Positions 62,021-64,000 of a DNA stretch of 64,000 nt are shown piece by piece. This DNA is from an uncultured Blautia sp. GTDB lineage: Bacteria; Bacillota; Clostridia; Lachnospirales; Lachnospiraceae. Where the stretch lies: the NCBI GenBank assembly GCA_900539525.1, contig UQCM01000008.1, positions 1 through 64,000 of the forward strand, in the 5' to 3' direction. The number at the start of each line of letters is the position of its first letter. The first letter of the stretch is position 1. Made by a program: the position numbers and the translations under genes. The notes under the pieces are model-generated. The model was not told the origin of the DNA, did no database searches, and saw only the letters and a list, made by a program, of their open reading frames with translations.

Positions 62021-62665
62021 ATGCCCGCAAAAATACCTATTGAAACAAGCGCACGACACATCCATATGTCAAGATCTGATTTTGAATATTTCTTCGGTAA
62101 AGGTGCCGAGCTCACTCCCGTCCGTGAACTGAGCCAGCCGGGACAATACCTGGCGGCCGAAAGGCTGAGCGTCCAGGGGCCAAAGGGCAGCTTTGAAAAT
62201 GTGGCGATCCTCGGTCCCTTCCGCCCTGACACTCAGATCGAGGTGTCCGTAACGGATACCCGTCATCTGGGACTTCCCGCTGTCATCCGGCAGTCCGGCG
62301 ATGTCGACGGCACACCCGGCTGCACTCTGCGCCATGTATCCGGACGCAGTCTGGAGATTCCCCGGGGACTGATGGTAGCAAAACGCCATATCCATATGAC
62401 ACCGGTAGATGCCCTTCAAATGAAGGTAAAGGACAAGGATGAAGTCTTTGTCATCATGGAGAGCTACGAACGTTCCCTCATCTATGCCGATGTGGTGGTA
62501 CGCGTCCACCCGAATTTCCGGCTGGCGATGCATGTGGATACCGATGAGGCCAATGCCTTTGCCCATGATCATGCCTTCGGAACGATCCTGAAGCTGTTTG
62601 ACGGAAGCACCTACAGCCTGCAGCAGTGGGCAAAGGAGCTGCAGGCAGGTATTTCCCGCTATTAA
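62021..62665 (+). CDS. PduL-type phosphate acyltransferase
   Basis: 214 residues with two PduL beta-barrel domains, each carrying the zinc-binding HIHM motif (ARHIHMS near 14 and KRHIHMT near 125), plus a third histidine in the C-terminal HDHAFG. The family interconverts acyl-CoA and acyl phosphate. No microcompartment shell genes are nearby, so it may act as a general phosphotransacetylase, or on propionyl-CoA. ATG at 62021 is preferred to GTG at 62012 because AGAGGTG lies 6 bases upstream. Confidence 0.88.
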   Translation: MPAKIPIETSARHIHMSRSDFEYFFGKGAELTPVRELSQPGQYLAAERLSVQGPKGSFENVAILGPFRPDTQIEVSVTDTRHLGLPAVIRQSGDVDGTPGCTLRHVSGRSLEIPRGLMVAKRHIHMTPVDALQMKVKDKDEVFVIMESYERSLIYADVVVRVHPNFRLAMHVDTDEANAFAHDHAFGTILKLFDGSTYSLQQWAKELQAGISRY

Positions 62666-62754
62666 CCGTCCTGCAGAAACGGTTCCGGGCGTTACTGATT
62701 TACGTACCAGCCCATACGAAGTGTGTATACGCTCCGGGAAGCAGCGTGAAATTA

Positions 62755-63531
62755 TCATGATTCATCGGAAAACTGTCTCCCTTCCGCATCCATATGATAG
62801 TCTTCCCGGTAGATCAGCTGCGATACCGGAACCAGTTCATATCCCTTTCCCTTCAGACCCAGGATGATCTTCTCCAGTGCCCCGGCTGTATCCTTTGCCC
62901 CATTATGGCAGAGGATGACAGAGCCGTTTCCCAGATGCGGGTGCTCCAGAACCGTCCTGATCACGGATTCCACACCATAATTCTTCCAATCCAGACTATC
63001 CACATCCCACTGAATCGAATAGTATCCACATTCCTTTGCACAGGTGATCACATGATTGTCATAATCCCCATAGGGCGGACGAAACAGGAACATTTCATAT
63101 CCCGTCAGCTCCTTCACTTTGTCATGGACACTCATCAGTTCCTGTCTGCACTGTGCATTCGTCAGCCGGCTCATGTTCTTGTGATTCTGGCTGTGGTTGC
63201 CCAGGTCGTGTCCATCGGCAAGAATGCGCTTCACATCTTCCGGGTATTTCTCTACCCATCCCCCTGTCATAAAAAAAGTCACCTTCACATCATGCTTTTT
63301 CAGAATGCTCAGTATTTCCTGCGTATCCTCATTTCCCCATGCCGCATCAAAGGTCAGTGCCACCTGTTTTTTCTCCGTATCCACACAGTAAATGGGCAGC
63401 TCACGGTTCCCTGCTCTGCTGCTTGCCGGTGTGGCTCCCCCTCCAAATCTCCAGACGCCCACTGCAAACAACAGCATACACAGCGTCAGGATTCCCAGTC
63501 CGCGGAAATTGTACTCATTCCTCTCTTCCAT
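62755..63531 (-). CDS. Polysaccharide deacetylase (NodB domain)
   Basis: 258 residues with an N-terminal membrane anchor (about 12-30) and a NodB domain: TFDAAWG (catalytic Asp and metal Asp), NHSQNH (metal histidines), RPPYGDYD and LCHNG. This is the PdaA/CE4 pattern, deacetylating GlcNAc or MurNAc in peptidoglycan. The start at 63531 has GGGAG 8 bases upstream. It converges with pduL. Confidence 0.9.
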   Translation of the reverse strand: MEERNEYNFRGLGILTLCMLLFAVGVWRFGGGATPASSRAGNRELPIYCVDTEKKQVALTFDAAWGNEDTQEILSILKKHDVKVTFFMTGGWVEKYPEDVKRILADGHDLGNHSQNHKNMSRLTNAQCRQELMSVHDKVKELTGYEMFLFRPPYGDYDNHVITCAKECGYYSIQWDVDSLDWKNYGVESVIRTVLEHPHLGNGSVILCHNGAKDTAGALEKIILGLKGKGYELVPVSQLIYREDYHMDAEGRQFSDES

Positions 63532-63615
63532 GCAAAACGCTCCCATATGATACTCACCTTACTATTAATATATGCCTGGAACTCCCTTCTATGTTGAAAT
63601 CTGTAAAGAAGAAAT

Positions 63616-63660
63616 CCCCACCTTGCTGTCTGATTTTATGAACAGGACAGCAAGGTGGGG
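63616..63660. terminator. 15-bp inverted repeat, likely terminator
   Basis: CCCCACCTTGCTGTC and exact complement around a 15-base loop; a weak T-rich stretch follows on the minus strand. It ends the AAA-ATPase/nuclease transcript. Confidence 0.65.
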
Positions 63661-63667
63661 TGAGAAA

Positions 63668-64000
63668 TTATTCTATCACATATTTCTCAATCTTGCATGA
63701 ATGCTTTTTACTATTCGTACTATAGTTGACTCCTACCAGCAGAAGTTCGCCTTCATAGCCAAACTTCTTTGTAAATTTTGCATAGTTCTTATCCTTAATC
63801 TGCGTTACTGCTTTTTCCGCACTCTTATTCCATTTTAATTCAATCAGCAATGCCGGCTTTTTCGATGTACGATTTGGCAGGAGCAGAATGTCGGAATATC
63901 CCTTGCCGCTTGCCAGTTCCTCAAACCTGAGATAATGATCTACGCAGCTTAGATATGCCATAACAACCACAGAGCGGAGAGCCTGTTCATTGTTATAGAA
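63668..64000 (-). CDS. AAA-ATPase-like/PD-(D/E)XK nuclease-domain protein, C-terminal part
   Basis: The frame stays open to the window edge, so only the last 110 residues are seen. NEQALRSVVVMAYLS, then FEELASGKGYSDILLLP, LIELKWNKSAEKAVTQIKDKNY and HSCKIEKYVIE form the PD-(D/E)XK nuclease domain (DUF1703-like) that ends a large family of AAA-ATPase-like proteins in gut bacteria. Core residues Asp (YSDILL) and E-x-K (IELKW) are intact. The biological role of the family is unclear. Confidence 0.85.
   Translation of the reverse strand, partial: FYNNEQALRSVVVMAYLSCVDHYLRFEELASGKGYSDILLLPNRTSKKPALLIELKWNKSAEKAVTQIKDKNYAKFTKKFGYEGELLLVGVNYSTNSKKHSCKIEKYVIE

Noticed and set aside
1..64000. CRISPR array, tRNA, rRNA, prophage or transposase gene
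   Set aside because: None was seen: the repeats are dispersed, not regularly spaced, and no tRNA cloverleaf or transposase motif was recognised by eye.

Overview
The window looks like the chromosome of a strictly anaerobic, low-to-mid GC Firmicute, most likely a gut Lachnospiraceae (inferred from gene content and gene order, not from a marker search). Anaerobic signs are pyruvate formate-lyase with its activase, the class III ribonucleotide reductase NrdD, [FeFe]-hydrogenase maturases HydF and HydG, and the iron-sulfur MEP-pathway enzyme IspG. A 1933-residue secreted GH101 endo-alpha-N-acetylgalactosaminidase and a secreted serpin suggest life on host mucin among proteases. Most genes are on the minus strand; plus-strand exceptions are asnA, the GH101 gene, the SGNH/DUF4358 pair and pduL. 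No rRNA, tRNA, CRISPR, prophage or transposase gene was seen.

Layout: 0.1-4 kb, an OPRT-like protein and pflB-pflA. 4-9.3 kb, the envelope and translation cluster pyrH-frr-uppS-cdsA-dxr-rseP. 9.3-15.1 kb, an operon of a C_GCAxxG_C_C protein, tcdA, trkA, trkH, an amidohydrolase and a DMT exporter. 15.5-20.1 kb, the serpin and nrdD. 20.2-26.8 kb, an Asp/Asn block: a T-box-controlled aspS-gatC-gatA-gatB operon diverging from asnA. 27-31.3 kb, dapL, dapF, and glnA with an ANTAR regulator. 31.5-39 kb, a secreted NlpC/P60 protein, a secreted beta-rich protein, efp, pepP, aroK, yqeG, an aminotransferase and a second, cysteine-less dapF-like gene. 39.5-45.2 kb, ispG-polC. 45.3-51.1 kb, GH101. 51.3-53.8 kb, ilvE, folA and thyA. 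53.9-58.5 kb, an MBOAT/DHHW/SGNH/DUF4358 surface acylation set. 58.6-61.8 kb, a TM1266 regulator with hydG and hydF behind a structured leader. 61.9-64 kb, pduL, a polysaccharide deacetylase and the edge of an AAA-ATPase/PD-(D/E)XK protein.

Functional links: the Asp/Asn block contains both routes to Asn-tRNA, amidation of misacylated Asp-tRNA(Asn) by GatCAB and free asparagine from AsnA. glnA, the ANTAR regulator, dapF/dapL, ilvE and the alanine-type aminotransferase are nitrogen and amino-acid metabolism. PFL and hydrogenase maturation point to mixed-acid, hydrogen-forming fermentation.

The most unusual feature is the intergenic DNA. At least six families of short palindromic or inverted-repeat elements are scattered between housekeeping genes, and several lie so tightly against genes that they supply the stop codon (pflA, dapL, the TM1266 gene, the NlpC/P60 gene). 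Other points of interest are the DapF paralogue lacking both catalytic cysteines, the Ig-like/serpin fusion, a promoter-hairpin-terminator leader before the hydrogenase maturases, an attenuator before glnA beside an ANTAR protein, and a two-terminator aspS leader.
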